A stretch of DNA of 64,000 bases, taken from assembly GCF_910594005.1 (NCBI RefSeq), contig NC_057847.1, positions 52,404,001-52,468,000 on the forward strand, written 5' to 3'. The DNA is from Cervus elaphus. Lineage: Eukaryota > Chordata > Mammalia > Artiodactyla > Cervidae. Below the pieces are notes generated by a model. The model ran no database searches. It saw nothing but the letters and a program-made list of their open reading frames with translations, and had not been told where the DNA came from. Shown one piece after another: positions 1 to 12,039 of the stretch; position 1 is the stretch's first letter, and the number at the start of each line of letters is the position of its first letter. The position numbers and the translations under genes were made by a program.

Positions 1-204
1 GAGAGTGCTTCAATCGGTTATTTTGCTAAGGAAAAAAATTATTGCTAATCAAGAGTCATTAGTATTGGCTGTTTATACTATAGATCCTTCCTTATGAGTT
101 TCTTCACCTGTCACCAGCATAGGGCTGGTGCCAACACCTGCCCAGACAATCTTTCCTGCTTCTCCTATAATGGGTCCCCAACATTCCAGGATCTATCACC
201 TGAT

Positions 205-446
205 GATAGAGCTGATATAATAATAGAAATACCATGCATAATGAATGTAATGTGCTTGAATCATCCTGATTCAATATAGAGCTGATATAATAATAGAAAT
301 ACCATACACAATGAATGTAATGCCCTTGAATCATCCTGAAACCACTACCCGTATCTTCCCCACCCCCGCCAGGCCCAAGTGAGTACATGGAAAAATTGTC
401 TTCCACAATTTTTCTGGTCCCTGGTGCCAAACATGTTGGGGACCAC
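205..446. mobile_element. Old DNA-transposon-like interspersed repeat
   Basis: The right part (about 375-446) matches a common mammalian repeat end that I recognise by its words 'ggaaaaattgtcttccac' and 'ccctggtgccaaa' followed by 'ttggggacc'. The left part carries the associated 'taatagaaat...aatgaatgtaatg' segment. I recall this as a non-autonomous hAT-like DNA transposon but cannot name it with certainty. An internal segment is duplicated in tandem (see next entry). It is not coding. Confidence 0.55.
207..340. repeat. 70-bp tandem duplication
   Basis: Two adjacent copies of a segment beginning 'atagagctgatataataa' start at 207 and 277, a period of 70 bp. They agree at all but a few positions (for example catgcata versus catacaca, and tgtgctt versus tgccctt). 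The second copy runs on into the rest of the repeat at 340, so the duplication arose inside an already inserted element. Confidence 0.9.
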
Positions 447-593
447 TTCAGTGAACCTTTGCAAATAGTCTGTTTTCAAAGAAACTCTTCCGTACATATC
501 AGATTTTGAATATCGTATGAGTTTCATTTTGAGAACCTGCCAGATTCAGGAGTATATAAAAGTAATTTAAAAATTAAAAAACAAAACAAAACA

Positions 594-758
594 TCAGTTC
601 AGCTCAGTTCAGCTGCTCAGTTGTGTCTGACTATGTGACCCCATGGACTGCAGCACACCAGGCTTTCCTGTCAATCACCAACTCCCAGAACTTGTTCAAA
701 CTCATGTCCATTGAGTCGGTGATGCCATCCCACCATCTCATCCTCTGTCGTCCCCTTA
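594..758 (-). mobile_element. BovB 3'-end fragment
   Basis: Read on the minus strand this is the last ~165 bp of the RTE-type LINE BovB, ending in the tandem gaact/ctgaa tail (plus-strand 'cagttcagctcagttcag'). It contains the segments complementary to 'gatggcatcacc' and 'ggagttggtgat'. It is heavily 5'-truncated, as is usual for this family, and has no coding capacity. Confidence 0.9.
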
Positions 759-1294
759 TATTTAAACCAAAGGAATTGAGTTGTCAAATAGCTTGATAGT
801 AACAGATCTAGATGGAAATCCCATGATTTATAATACTTTTTTTTTCTATATCAAGTGGGAGATTAGATGCAGAATGAATCATTTCCTGAGCATCTTTTTC
901 AGACCACCAGTTTTTATTTAATCTGATTGTTTATATATGCCATTAAAAAGTCCTTTGATAAACTAAATGTGGGAAAAAATATATTATCTACATGAAGTAT
1001 CTGTTCATTTAATTTATTGAGATATGCTATAGCCCTACACTGAGTTCTCTATGCTGATGTGGACAGTAAACCTCCATTTACAATAATGTGGAAAATTAAA
1101 CATGACAATGTACCCTTAGAACTAGGACAGGAAGAAGAGTATATTAGGTCCCAAGAAAACACCTGATGTTTAGTTCAGCAAAATTACTAGTAGTATGCTT
1201 GTCCAGAAGCACTGCTTATCAATCTAATAGTTTACCTTCATATTTCCCATCTTATATTCATGTTGGTGTTCAAGAAGACTTTCTTTAAGTGTAA
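759..1294. other. Unassigned AT-rich sequence
   Basis: I see no recognisable gene, RNA or repeat family here. There is a short T-run near 838-846 and no open frame of note. Confidence 0.5.
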
Positions 1295-1489
1295 ATATAC
1301 AGTTGTTGTTTGTTGTTCAGTCACTCAGTTGTGTCTGACTCTTTGCAACCCCATGGACATCAGCATGCCAGGCTTCCCTGTCCTTCACTGTCTCCCGGAT
1401 CTTGCTCAGACTCATGTCTATTGAGTCACTGATGCCATCCAACCATCTTATCCTCTATCATTGCCTTCTCCTCCTGCACTCATATACAG
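1295..1489 (-). mobile_element. BovB 3'-end fragment with 8-bp target duplication
   Basis: Positions 1303-1481 are the BovB 3' end on the minus strand, recognised by the complement of the terminal 'gactgagtgac' words and of 'gatggcatcagtgac'. It is flanked by the direct repeat 'atatacag' at 1295-1302 and 1482-1489, consistent with a target-site duplication. The copy ends in a 'gttgttgtttgttgttcag' variant of the tail rather than the gaactgaact tail. Confidence 0.85.
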
Positions 1490-2141
1490 GGAGATGATTA
1501 AACTTCATCAGCTAACTGTTCTCACAATTCTCTAACCACAAGGTAAGGAGACCTTATGATGATAGAGTCCCAGATAATGCTACAGATGGGGGCCAGAGTT
1601 GGCAGGAAACGAAAGAAAGTGGCCGCTAAGTCAAACTTGACTTTTTAGGAGAGCCTGGGCCCAGGGCTGTAAGCCTAAGTTCTATTTGGAAGCTTTCTTT
1701 GAAAACCCTCCTTACGTGTTTGTGATGCTCATTTTAAACTTCTGACTTGATAAAAAATAGTATCCTTCCTCTGTTCTTCAATCTTATATTGAGAGATAGT
1801 TTGCACCTCAGGCAGTCTCAGGAGTGTCCTCTCTAGGCAGAGAGGGTGGGGTCTGTCCCTGAACATCTGGAGCAGGAATTAGCATCTGCAAAAGATGTGG
1901 AGGAAGCCTGGGGGTGGAATCACAAGATGGTGAGTAAGGTAGGCAGGCATGGAAAGTCACTATACAGGAAACAAAAAGTCATAGAATTGGGTGTTTGTGC
2001 AGCATGCTGTGTGAGAGTAGGAGAAAGGGAGTCTTTTTCTGGTCAGAAACCAAACTGAACACATTTGCAAAGACCAGCTAAGTCATCTGCAGTGAAGCAA
2101 CTTTCTGCACATGGTTTAACTTAAACTCTGTTTTGGAGTAG
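1490..2141. other. Unassigned sequence
   Basis: No family recognised. The middle (about 1560-1680) is a little GC-richer than its surroundings. An open frame of 70 codons at 1846-2058 has no recognisable domain and no supporting context. Confidence 0.45.
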
Positions 2142-2214
2142 GGGCTTCCCTGCTGGTTCAGATGGTAAAGAATCTACCTGCAATGCCCAAGACCTGGGTT
2201 CAATCCCTGGGTTG
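2142..2214 (+). mobile_element. Bov-tA SINE, tRNA-derived head only
   Basis: This is a sense copy of the tRNA-Glu-like head of Bov-tA: it opens 'gggcttccctgctggttcag' and carries a B-box-like 'gggttcaatccctgg'. The Bov-A body that should follow is absent. Instead a nearly full unit in the opposite orientation begins about 12 bp downstream. It is a retroposon, not a tRNA gene. Confidence 0.85.
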
Positions 2215-2226
2215 AGTTTTGGGGTG

Positions 2227-2413
2227 AAAGATGCTGAATCATGTCTGACTGTTTGCAACCCCATGGACTATACAGTCTATGGAATTCTCCAGGCCAGAAT
2301 ACTGGAGTGGGTAGCTTTTCCCTTCTCCAGGGGATCTTCCCAACACAGGGATTGAACCCAGGTATCCTGTATTGCAGGCAGATTCTTTACCAACTAAGCT
2401 ATCAGGGAAGCCA
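2227..2413 (-). mobile_element. Bov-tA SINE
   Basis: This is a nearly complete Bov-tA on the minus strand. The Bov-A body (complement of 'cactccagtattctggcc') lies at 2270-2330, followed to the right by the complement of the tRNA-derived head, ending in 'atcagggaagcc' at 2413. With the sense head at 2142-2214 it forms an inverted arrangement. Confidence 0.92.
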
Positions 2414-2940
2414 ATAATTAGCTGAGGTTGATAAAAAAAAATTGTTCTTCCTCTCTGGCCACCCACGTTGACTCAGTTCTTAGCCCTGGTCCCTTTGAAT
2501 TGAACTAGCTCTGTTTTCTTTCATTTTCCACCTTTTTTTTTTTTCCTAGTAAAAGAAGATGGTTTTGATCTTAATGAAAGACTGTTTCATCGAGGCCTTA
2601 GAAGATGTCTTAACTAATCATCCCATGCCTGGGGAAATATCCACCAGTGGTATCATCTTGAGATTTGACAACACAGTTTATTTTTCCAGAATTATCTATG
2701 AATGCAAGCACATAAAAATTAGCAATTACACACCATGGCAATTTAAACATTTTCTTTCTCAGTATGGTTATGTTTGCTTAAAGTGGAAAATGTGATGTTA
2801 ACCAAAAATCAGATTTCACTTGTGTGAAGGCAAGACATTTTATTAATGTCAATTAATTGAGTATACTGTGTCATTTGTTTGTATTTTCAGTTTTTATATG
2901 CAACTCACTTCAATATCATGTGGCCATAAGAATTTGTTTT
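2414..2940. other. Unassigned sequence
   Basis: A T-run (2533-2544) precedes an open frame of 78 codons at 2559-2795. The T-run followed by 'cctag' looks like a splice acceptor, but an in-frame stop follows at once and no domain is recognised, so I do not call an exon. Confidence 0.45.
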
Positions 2941-2946
2941 TGTAAG

Positions 2947-4019
2947 AGTCATATCCAACTCTTTGAAACCCCATGGACTGCAGCACACCAGGCCTCCCTG
3001 TCCCTCACCATCTCCTGAATTTTGCCCAAGTTCATGTCCATTGCACCAGTGATGCCATCCAGCCATCTCATCCTCTGACACCCTCTTCTCCTTCTGCCCT
3101 AAATATTTCCCAGGATCTTGGACTTTTCCAATGATTCCTTCTTCTCAACACATGATCAAAATACTGGAGCTTCAGCTTCAGCATCAGCCCTTCCAAAGAG
3201 TATTCAGGGTTGAGTTCCCAGAAGATTGACTGGTTTGATCTCCTTGATGTCCAAGAGACTTTTGAGAGTCTTCTCCAGCACTACAGTTCAAGGACATCAG
3301 TTCTTTGGTGCTCTGCCTTCTTTACAGTCCAACTCTGACAACCATACATGACCACTGGGAAGACTATATCCTTGACTGTACAGACCTTGGTCAGCAGAGT
3401 AATGTCTCTGCTTTTCAACACACTGTCTAGATTTGTCATAACTTTCCTGCCAAGAAGCAAATGTCTTCTACTTTCATGGCTGCAGTCACCATTTGCGAAG
3501 ATTTTAGAGCCCAAGAAGAGGAAATCTGTCACTACTTCCACCTTTTCCCCTTCTATTTGCCATGAAGTAATGAGACAGATGCCATGATCTTAGTTTTTTT
3601 AATATTTAGTTTTAAGCTGGCTCTTTCACTCTTCCTCTTCACCCTCATGGAGAGGTTTTTTAGTTCCTTTTCACTTTCTGCCATTAGATTGGTATCATCT
3701 GCATATCTGAGGTTGTTGAAGTTTCTCCCGCCTATCTTGATTCCCACTAGTCACTCATCCAGCCTGGCATTTCCCATGATGTGATCAGTGTATAGGTTAA
3801 ACAAACAGGTGACAACAGACAGACCTGTCATACTCCTTTCTCAATCTTGAACCAATCAACTGTTCCATACAGAGTTCTAGTCATTGCTTCTAGACCCGCA
3901 TACAGGTTTCTCAGGAGACAGGTAAGAGGGTCTGGTATTCTCATCTGTTTAAGAGCTTTCCATAGTTTATTGTGATCCACACAGTCAAAGGCTTTGGCAT
4001 AGTCAATGAAATAGTGTAA
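2947..4019 (-). pseudogene. BovB (RTE LINE) fragment: reverse-transcriptase palm to 3' end
   Basis: On the minus strand this covers the BovB ORF from the RT palm to the 3' end. Recognisable pieces in order are FIDYAKAFDCVDH at about 4010-3972 (first catalytic Asp motif), LRYADD at about 3711-3694 (the YADD box is intact) and the C-terminal segment around VFPVVMYGCQSWTVKKAEH at about 3360-3300. These lie in separate open frames (3828-4061, 3553-3747, 3281-3541), so frameshifts and stops have killed the ORF. The endonuclease domain and RT fingers are missing because the copy is 5'-truncated just upstream of FIDYAKAF. A 6-bp direct repeat 'tgtaag' (2941-2946 and 4015-4020) may be its target duplication. 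The copy is quite diverged. Confidence 0.93.
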
Positions 4020-4199
4020 GTATGAAACAGTCCATAAGTATAAGGACTCCTTAAAAACCATGTCAAAAATAAATGTTTTTCTCCATGATTATACACGTTC
4101 TGAATTCTGATTATGGACATTTAAAAAATATAGAAAGAAAAAGAAAAGAATGGCCCTGAGTCCTACGCTTAAAAAGATTACTACTGGGTGATACTTTGA

Positions 4200-5340
4200 T
4201 TTATTTCTCTCAAGTTTTTTTTTTTTAATTGTATATATCTACATAACTGTTTAAGACCAAAGCATATTATTATGTAAAATCTTATTAGGCTATATTATAA
4301 TTCAATAGCTTTCACATAACTTTTCTTCCATTTTAGCATATTTTAGTTAAGTTCATACTATTCTACCATGGATTCCTAAGCATGAGCCTAGAACACTCTT
4401 TTAGAAGATATTCAGATAGATTTTTCCAGTAGTTTGGTACTGTAAATAATACTGCAATAAACATGTTCATGCTTGAATATTTGTGCTTCTGACAATTTTT
4501 AAGATAAACTTCTGGGAGTAGAATTAATGTGGCAAAAGATACAAAAATTTAGGCATAACAATTTTCATATTTTTAATCAACATTTCCAACTATTTTTACC
4601 TTCCTGTAAAGTCTATGAAAATATATATGCCTACCAGTAGTTTAGGAGAGGTCTTTCCTAGAAAAATATATTTTTGTTTTAAAAATGTATTTGATTTAAA
4701 AGTTTGGATTGAAGACAAGAATAATTTTTGAACTAATACATTAGTTAACCCTATTTCTTATTTTGTGAATCTCATTTATTATGTTCAATATTTTATTGGG
4801 GAATGGTCTTTTTTATTTTATTCAACAAACTCTTTATAAAATGAGAATAACACCATAGGTCTATTTTATAATTTGTAAAATTTTGCTAAGTTTTTATTTA
4901 TTTTAAAAATTTAATATATTACTCTAGAGAACTTTATTATATTTAGAAATTTCATTTAATGTTATAAAGTTTCTTAATTTCTTGTTTGTGAGTTCCTCCA
5001 TTCCAGAAATTTAAAAAGATTCTCCATATCACTGATTTCATATTCATCTAAACTGCTTTTATTTAATGTTTTAAATGAACATTTCAAGCAATATGGAAAT
5101 AATTTTAACATTAGATAAAGAGAAGTTTTTGTTACCTATAAACATTTAACTAATGTTTCAGTATCATTTATTAAGAATTCTTGCTAGAAACTATTGCATA
5201 ATGATATCAGTTCAATCATATTCCAAATTCTTTTAAAAATCTTTTTATGAGTTACAAATTTGGTATGTTGGTCATTTTTTGATTTTACAGAAATCTACAG
5301 TTTTAAGTATTAAAGTTAAATAATACATTTTAATATTTTC
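4200..5340 (-). mobile_element. Old antisense L1 (L1M-like) fragment
   Basis: The plus strand shows the typical antisense L1 3'-region phrase order: 'aataatactgcaataaacatg' near 4448-4466, then 'aaacttctgggagtagaatt' near 4506-4525, followed by long AT-rich text. This matches old mammalian L1 3' ends read backwards. Assignment is firm at 4380-4660 and weaker after 4700. No ORF survives. Confidence 0.5.
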
Positions 5341-7102
5341 TAGTTCTAGTGTCCACTAACTCTTTTTCCCTTTGTAGAGGTGTCATATATAGCTTATCCC
5401 AGATAATTATAGTGTGTGTTTCTTATGTTTACAGAGCATCTACTTAGTTTTTCTTTTCTTTTCTTTATTTTGGGACAGGATATATTCTACTATGAACAAA
5501 TGCGTAACAAGTACATATTTCAAGACCAAACATTAGAAATATACGTCAGTGAAGTATGTGCCCATTGTCACTCAACAAGCTAGTAAATTATAGATCTGGA
5601 ATCAGACTTTGTGTTATTACAAATTTCCAGTCTGATGCTTAACCCACTGAAACTCATAGCTATATTGTTTATAGGCTGAAAAAAGGACCACTGTGGGGCT
5701 CCTGGCTCACAAGGAGCTTTTTCCTACACGCTATGGAAAGCCTCCCTATTGGCTTGCAATAGTTTCTTAAAGTCTCCTACCCAGAAAGAAAAGGAGCTCA
5801 AGACAACACTCTCACCATGCCATCTTATCTTTGTGAATTAGAAAATGAAATAATGTTTGAAATCTCTATTGAGAGTGCTGTTATAGAGATAGTCTCTCTG
5901 GGGGCTGGTTAGGGTTGAAGAGGGCAGGTTCCTGGAATGTTATGGGGGGCCTAATGATATGTCTGAGATATAAAACAGTTTCTGATGTTTTCCAAATGGG
6001 TTATCGTTCATGTTTAAGTGATTATAGCAGTGATTTAAGCCAAACTAAATATTCTCTTTCTATGGTTTACTTCAACTCTAATCCCTCTTCATGCGAACTT
6101 GTCCAATTTTGATTTTTTTTTTTTTCTTACGTGGGTATTTGATCATGTGGGCAAAATTTAATGGGTGAAAAGAGTGTGAAAACTAAAAAACGATAACAAC
6201 AACAAAAAAATCCAATAATGTGTGGTTGGTAGGAGATATAGGGCTGGATTGATTGCAAGTGTTCTAAGAGAAAAATGACACATTGGCTAGGCATCAGAAA
6301 TCATTTTTTGCCAATAAAAATCTCTAAAGCAATGGAATCATCTCTAAAAGAAATGATTGAAACCTCTTGTCTGAGCCACTTAAAATTGCACCTAATAAAG
6401 CTTTTGAGAACTCTATACTGTTAGTAAGAGATGATGACCTAATAAGTCCAGTCCATTGATTCTGTGATAGTCTTGGCAAGACCTACTCATGGAATAACTT
6501 CATAATCAAATCTAAGACACCCTGCAAGCACATATAAATTCATGTCTCTAGTTTCTAGATGACTATTCAGATACATCCTTGTATTCATAAAAATACTTTT
6601 TCCCCTCATGAAAGAATATGTTCATCTATTACCAAAGAAAGAAGTGATTTGAAAAATAAAATACAAACACAAAACAATGATTTATCAAAATATAATATAC
6701 CACAACCTGATGCTTGTTTCTAGCTGTTGATGTTGTTATCTCAAGACTAAAGAACTGTGCTAGAGACTCAATTATTATTTTATCAAAACAAAAGTGAAGG
6801 AGGAAGAAAACTCTCCAAGCTGACAATCTGCATATCATATTTCAACGTGATGTGATTTAAAACAGCTGATCTATTAAGCACTCAAATTAGACTTTACAAG
6901 CAAATAACCGATTCTACCTTGGCTTTAGCATTGCCTCTGGCATTTTTATAAATGAATATCTGAAAAAAAATATATAAGAGCCTCCCTTCTGGTGCCTGGG
7001 AAACTTATTAACTATTTCATATTCAAAGACTTTCAAACTTATGAACTTTCCCCAAAGTGAATGGCTAGTGCTAATACTTGATATCTGTCTGACTGACTGA
7101 AC
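5341..7102. other. Unassigned AT-rich sequence
   Basis: 1.76 kb without a recognisable gene or repeat. It has homopolymer and A-rich tracts (T-run near 6112-6124; 'aacaacaacaaaaaaa' near 6196) and open frames of 65-69 codons (5915-6112, 6629-6838) with no recognisable domain. Confidence 0.45.
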
Positions 7103-7307
7103 CTTGTGTGAAAGTGAAAGTCACTCAGTCCTGACTGGCTGTTCGTGACCCTATGGACTATATAGTCCATGGCATCCTCCAGGTCAGAATACTGGAGTGG
7201 GTAGCCTTTCCCTTCTCCAGGGGATCTTCCCAATCCAGGGATCAAACCCAGGTCTCCTGCATTGCAAGCGGATTCTTTACCACCTGAGCCATCAGGGAAT
7301 CTTGTGT
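7103..7307 (-). mobile_element. Bov-tA SINE with short target duplication
   Basis: Positions 7110-7300 are a full-length Bov-tA on the minus strand. The 3' tail reads 'gaaagtgaaagtcactcag' on the plus strand, then comes the Bov-A body, and the tRNA-derived head ends at 'atcagggaat'. A direct repeat 'cttgtgt' flanks it at 7103-7109 and 7301-7307. Confidence 0.92.
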
Positions 7308-9559
7308 AGTTTCTGCAAAAGTCTGAGTTGGCAGCTTCCTCCTTTTACCAAATATTGATTCCCTTTTTAAACCCTTTCATGTTCTAAATTAACCTGGGAA
7401 TTTCCACATTGACTTCTTTAGTTGCAAAGAGAAATAACATGCAGGAACTTTCCTGTTAACTTATCATGTGGGATAGAATTTAGTTTCTGTAATGGTAAGC
7501 ACAGAACCCTATAGAGAGCTTCTAAGCAGTGAGAGGAAAGGAAATTGGAAGGAAGAACTGAAGATATTTTTCTCCTATGAATTAGCACAAATACAGATTT
7601 ATAGCCTACACATGTGTTTTGTTTTTACTGATGGTTGTAACTAGGGACACCTGTAAGACAGAGCCAAAGGGGAAGAATTAAAAATAAATGGAAGAAAAAT
7701 GTAATAATAAGCTGCATTTCAGAGCTTGATTTGAAGCCTAGTATGTGAGACTCTAAAATTCTCCTTTCCTGGAAAATGTTTTATCATTTAGCTTATGTAA
7801 TTTAGCATACCATAGGAAGGCTGAAATATGACAACATTTTTTTTTTTAAAGATTCTTTCAGTATTTCCAACGGAAATGTTGAGCTAAGTGTAGAATTTGT
7901 GGGATCAGTTAGCTTATAAATAATGATCCTTTATGCTGGCATTGGGAAATCCCTGTTCCCACAGCTAGTTCAATAAAGCAATTAATATCAATAAACGCTG
8001 AAAAAAGCAAATCTCTATTCACTTTTGCCTGGATTAGATAACATGAAAAAAATCCTATACCTCTCCTGGAGTATTTAACCTTTTCAGAGGAAGACATTCT
8101 AATGCAAGGTAAATAAAGTATGTTTTTGACATATGTTCCTCTTGTCCTGTGCTGTGTTCTTACTATAAGATGATTGACCTTTCTCCCCTCTCTGAAAGTT
8201 CAATGTGATTTTCAATTTAGATCAGATTCTTGTGAAAACTTGTGTTGTCAATAGACCTTAGCATTTTCTTCTAATATCCCTAAATTGTTACTTTTATGAA
8301 TTTCTTTAAAAGAAACAAGTTCCAAAATTCAGATGTAACGTTTCCTTTCTACTGCATAATAATCATACATTTCATGTAGAGTAATTCATATGTACTTTGA
8401 ATTCACAGAAGATATCCTAGAGAAAGAAAATTTTACGTGACATGGCATGTTTTAGCAAACCTCTTAAAAATAATGTACAGAGTGGGAGAAGAAACTTTGT
8501 CAAGGTGATGGTGAGGTATCATTGACCATATTGATAGATAAGGATTTGTGCATTCAGATGTTCATAGACCAGCATTCAGTAAACCAACGTCATGGAACAG
8601 CCCTGAATTTTCACTACACTTGGCTAGATTATTTGAGATTTCACACACGAGCAGCAAAAAGCTTTAAAGATACTATCCTGTAGCATCCAAGAAATGTAAT
8701 AAAGTAAGAGTTAAAATGTGCTGTTGGCATAAGGAAGCCATGGTTCCTACTTGATTTGTAACACACCCAGTTTCGTCAGAGTTGGCATAAGGGTGCTTGT
8801 TCTGACAGCATGGTGATAACATACTGCAAGAGTTGAAGCTGCCAATTCTTACACCTTCATTCTACTAGCAAAGAATTTTAAAACAAAATTTCAGTATTGC
8901 TACAATACCACACTCCTCTGCTAGTTTCCCTAAACTGACAAACTCACTCTGCCTGTTTATAAATTTGAGAGAGATAGTTAACTTTAAATAATACTTAACC
9001 AAATGAATGTATGTGTATTTGTTAGTTTTATGTAGAGCAAAGTTATATATAGTTAAAATTTGCTATGGGGTGCCTATTACTAAGTCACAAACAGGTGCTA
9101 GTTTAATTTTGAAATGGAATAGTCATACCAAATTGGTGCCATAAAATTAAAAACATAAACTCAGACAATATTATTATTCTCATTACAATAGGTTAAAAAG
9201 TGTTATCCTGTCCATGGGAACTGAATAAATAAGAAGACGAAATTTTTTATGATAATTACATTTAAAGGTTATATTACAGTAAAAGGAGTAACAAGTTTTG
9301 TTTCTATTTAGAAGCTGAAGATTTACTTCTGCAGTGTTATACAAATATATTTTGTGTGGTGAAAAAATATCAGAGGGAAATCGTACTGTACGGAAAATGA
9401 AAGGACCGTTAGCATTTTGTTTTTCAACTATTACTTTAGTAGATTCTTTTAAGACTTTTGTGTTTAATACCATTAAAAATTATACTTTAAAAATGTTATA
9501 TATAAATTAAACTGTATTCAAAAGTGGATATATTCTTGATGCTTAGTACCTTGAAGCAT
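7308..9559. other. Unassigned sequence
   Basis: 2.25 kb in which I recognise no gene, RNA or named repeat. A 96-codon minus-strand frame at 9183-9473 has no recognisable domain. Confidence 0.45.
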
Positions 9560-10270
9560 GGTATGTATTAAAGTGAACTTTTAATTTGGGATAATTGTAA
9601 ATTCACAAACAGTTGTGAGAAATAATGTCGTGAGATTCCACATACCATTTATCCATTTTTTCCAATGGTGATTTGCATAACTATAAAACAATATCACATA
9701 CAGGATACTTACATTGATACAAGGCACTGATCATTTTCAGATAGCCTATGTTTTATTTGGACCTGTTTGTGTGTGTGTATATGTGGGGTGGTATTTAGTT
9801 CTATACAACTTTGTCACTTTTATAAGTTCATGTATCCACCACCATGATCAAGGTACTGAAGAGTCCCATCACCATAGTCATTTTTCATACTGCCCTTTAA
9901 TAACAATACCCACTTCCTTCTCTCAGACTCACTTCACTCCTAAGCCCTGAAAACTACTAATCTCTCATCCAATTCTAAAATTTAGTCAATTCAAAAATTA
10001 TTAATGGAATCATACAGTATGTAATCATTTATTGATGGAATCATATAGTATGTAAATGTTGTTATTGATTATTTTTTCACTCAGCAAAATTTGCTGGAGA
10101 GTCAGTCATTCAAGCTGTTGTGTGTATCAATAGTTTGTTTATTTTTATTGCTGAGTACTATTCCATGTAATGGATGAACTACAGTTTGTTTGGTTGACAT
10201 TCACTTGTTGAAGTCCATTTGTTTTGGGTTTTTCCCCCGTCTTGGCTATTATGCCATGTGTCTAGAGATG
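9560..10270 (-). mobile_element. Old antisense L1 3'-region
   Basis: The plus strand reads as a reversed old-L1 3' region: 'gtgagattccacatacc', then 'catgtatccaccaccatgat' near 9831, 'ggaatcatacagtatgtaa' near 10006, 'ttattgctgagtactattcc' near 10146 and 'gttgacattcacttgttgaa' near 10193. The order and spacing are those of L1M 3' ends. No coding capacity remains. Confidence 0.65.
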
Positions 10271-12039
10271 TTCCTCTTGCCTTTCTTTTAGTGTATTATT
10301 GTATGTGTATAATTCCTTTATATTCAGAAAGCATATTGTATATTATTTTCATTTGTTTAGATGTGTTGGGGTTTGCTTTATAGCCTAGGATATGGATACT
10401 TGAAAAAAAATGTATAGCCTACTATTGTTGGTTGAAGTGAGATAGAAAGATGGATATAAATGTCAATTAGATTCTATTGGTTGATTGCATTGCTTAGATC
10501 TTTTATATCTTTGCTGATTTTCTGTGAAGCAGTTCATAGCAGCTGCTGAGAGAAGAATTTTTGTCTCCAGCTACAATTGAGGATTTGCATATTTATCCTT
10601 TCAGGTCTATCAGAGTTTGGTTCATGCATATTGAGACTTCCTTGCATACACATTTAAATCACTATGTTTTCCTGGTAGTTTAATCATTTCATCATTTTGT
10701 AATACCCCTCTTCGTCTCCAGTGATTTTCTTGAAGTCCACTTTGTGTGACAGTAATACAGTCTCTCCTGCTTTTTAAAAAATTAATATTTTCTTTGTTTA
10801 TATCTTCCCCATCACTTTATTTTCAACCATCTATGTTTCCAAATTTGAAATGTTTCTTTTAAACAGTGTATAGTTTGATCATATTTTCTTATTGACTCAC
10901 TGATTTATGCCTTTTACTTAGTGTGCTTAGACTATTTACATTTAAAGTTATTACTGATATGGTAGAGTTTAAATCTACCATTTTATTATATGTTTTCTGT
11001 TTGATTCCTTTTTACTTATTGCTTGGTTTGGTTTTTCTTGTTTCCCTGTGAGATAATTGAATTTTTTTTTATTACTCCATTTAGATTCATTTATTGAGTA
11101 TATCTCTTTCATTAGTTTTCTTAGTAGATGCTCTAACGGTTACAATATGAATTTGAGGCTAATCACAGTCTATTTGTATCAACATTTCACTGCTTTGAGT
11201 GAACTGTTGAAATCTTACTTTCATTTATGTCTCTACTTTCCCCACTTCGAAATGTGATCAGCTTTAGTATCAGATGGTGTTATATTTTTATTCAATCATC
11301 AATTATGATTTATAAAACTCATGAAAAGAAGAATAGCCTATTGTAGACCCCTGTATTTTGGCTCTTTTGGGGCTTTGTTCTTCCTGATATTGCAAGATTC
11401 TATCATTTCCTATTAGAAGAAATTCTCTCAGCCATTTTTAAGGGTATTTCTGCTAATTACAAATTCTTTTAGTTTGCTTTGTCTAAGACCTTTATTTTTC
11501 CATCTTAAAAGACAGTTTCTCTAGGTAGAGAATTTTTAGATGACAGTACTTTTCCTACAGTATTTGAATAATGCGCTGCTTTGTCTTGATTTTAAATTTT
11601 CAAGTGAGAAATCTATAATTTTGAAATGGCCATAAGTAATGTGGTTTTTCTATCAGGTTACTTAAAATATTTTTGTCTTTAATTTTTAGGTGTTTAATTA
11701 CAATGTGTCTTGTTGTAAATTTATTTGGATTTATCCTATTTGGAATTTTTTTAGCCTCTTAAATATGTAGATTTATGTCTCCCAACAAATCTGGGTTGTT
11801 CTTAGCATTATTTCTTCAGATACTTCATCAGTTCCACTCTCTTTCTCCTCTCCTTCTGGATCTCCAATGATGCAAATGTACCTTATGTTTTTGTGCTACA
11901 AGTCTGTAACAGTTTTCTTTTGTTGTTCTATTTTCTTTTTATTGACAAGATTGTAAATTCTACTGATTTATTCTCAAGCTCACTGATTCTATTTTATGAT
12001 ATTTTCATTCTACTATTAAACACATTAAGCAAAATGTTT
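10271..12039 (-). mobile_element. Old antisense L1-lineage body
   Basis: Phrases recur in the order known from reversed old L1/HAL1 elements: 'tagactatttacatttaaagt' region near 10929-10949, 'gtagagtttaaatctaccat' near 10962-10981, and the 'tctctttctcctctccttctgg' segment near 11840. The block runs up to the BovB fragment at 12040 and seems to resume beyond it at 13149. Open frames of 61-66 codons inside are incidental. Confidence 0.55.

Noticed and set aside
2530..2795. Exon with polypyrimidine tract and a 78-codon frame
   Set aside because: The frame after the putative acceptor is closed at once; the 78-codon frame begins later with no recognisable domain.
4500..5400. AT-rich stretch considered as an origin or matrix-attachment region
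   Set aside because: Most of it is explained as diverged antisense L1; base composition alone does not support a functional call.
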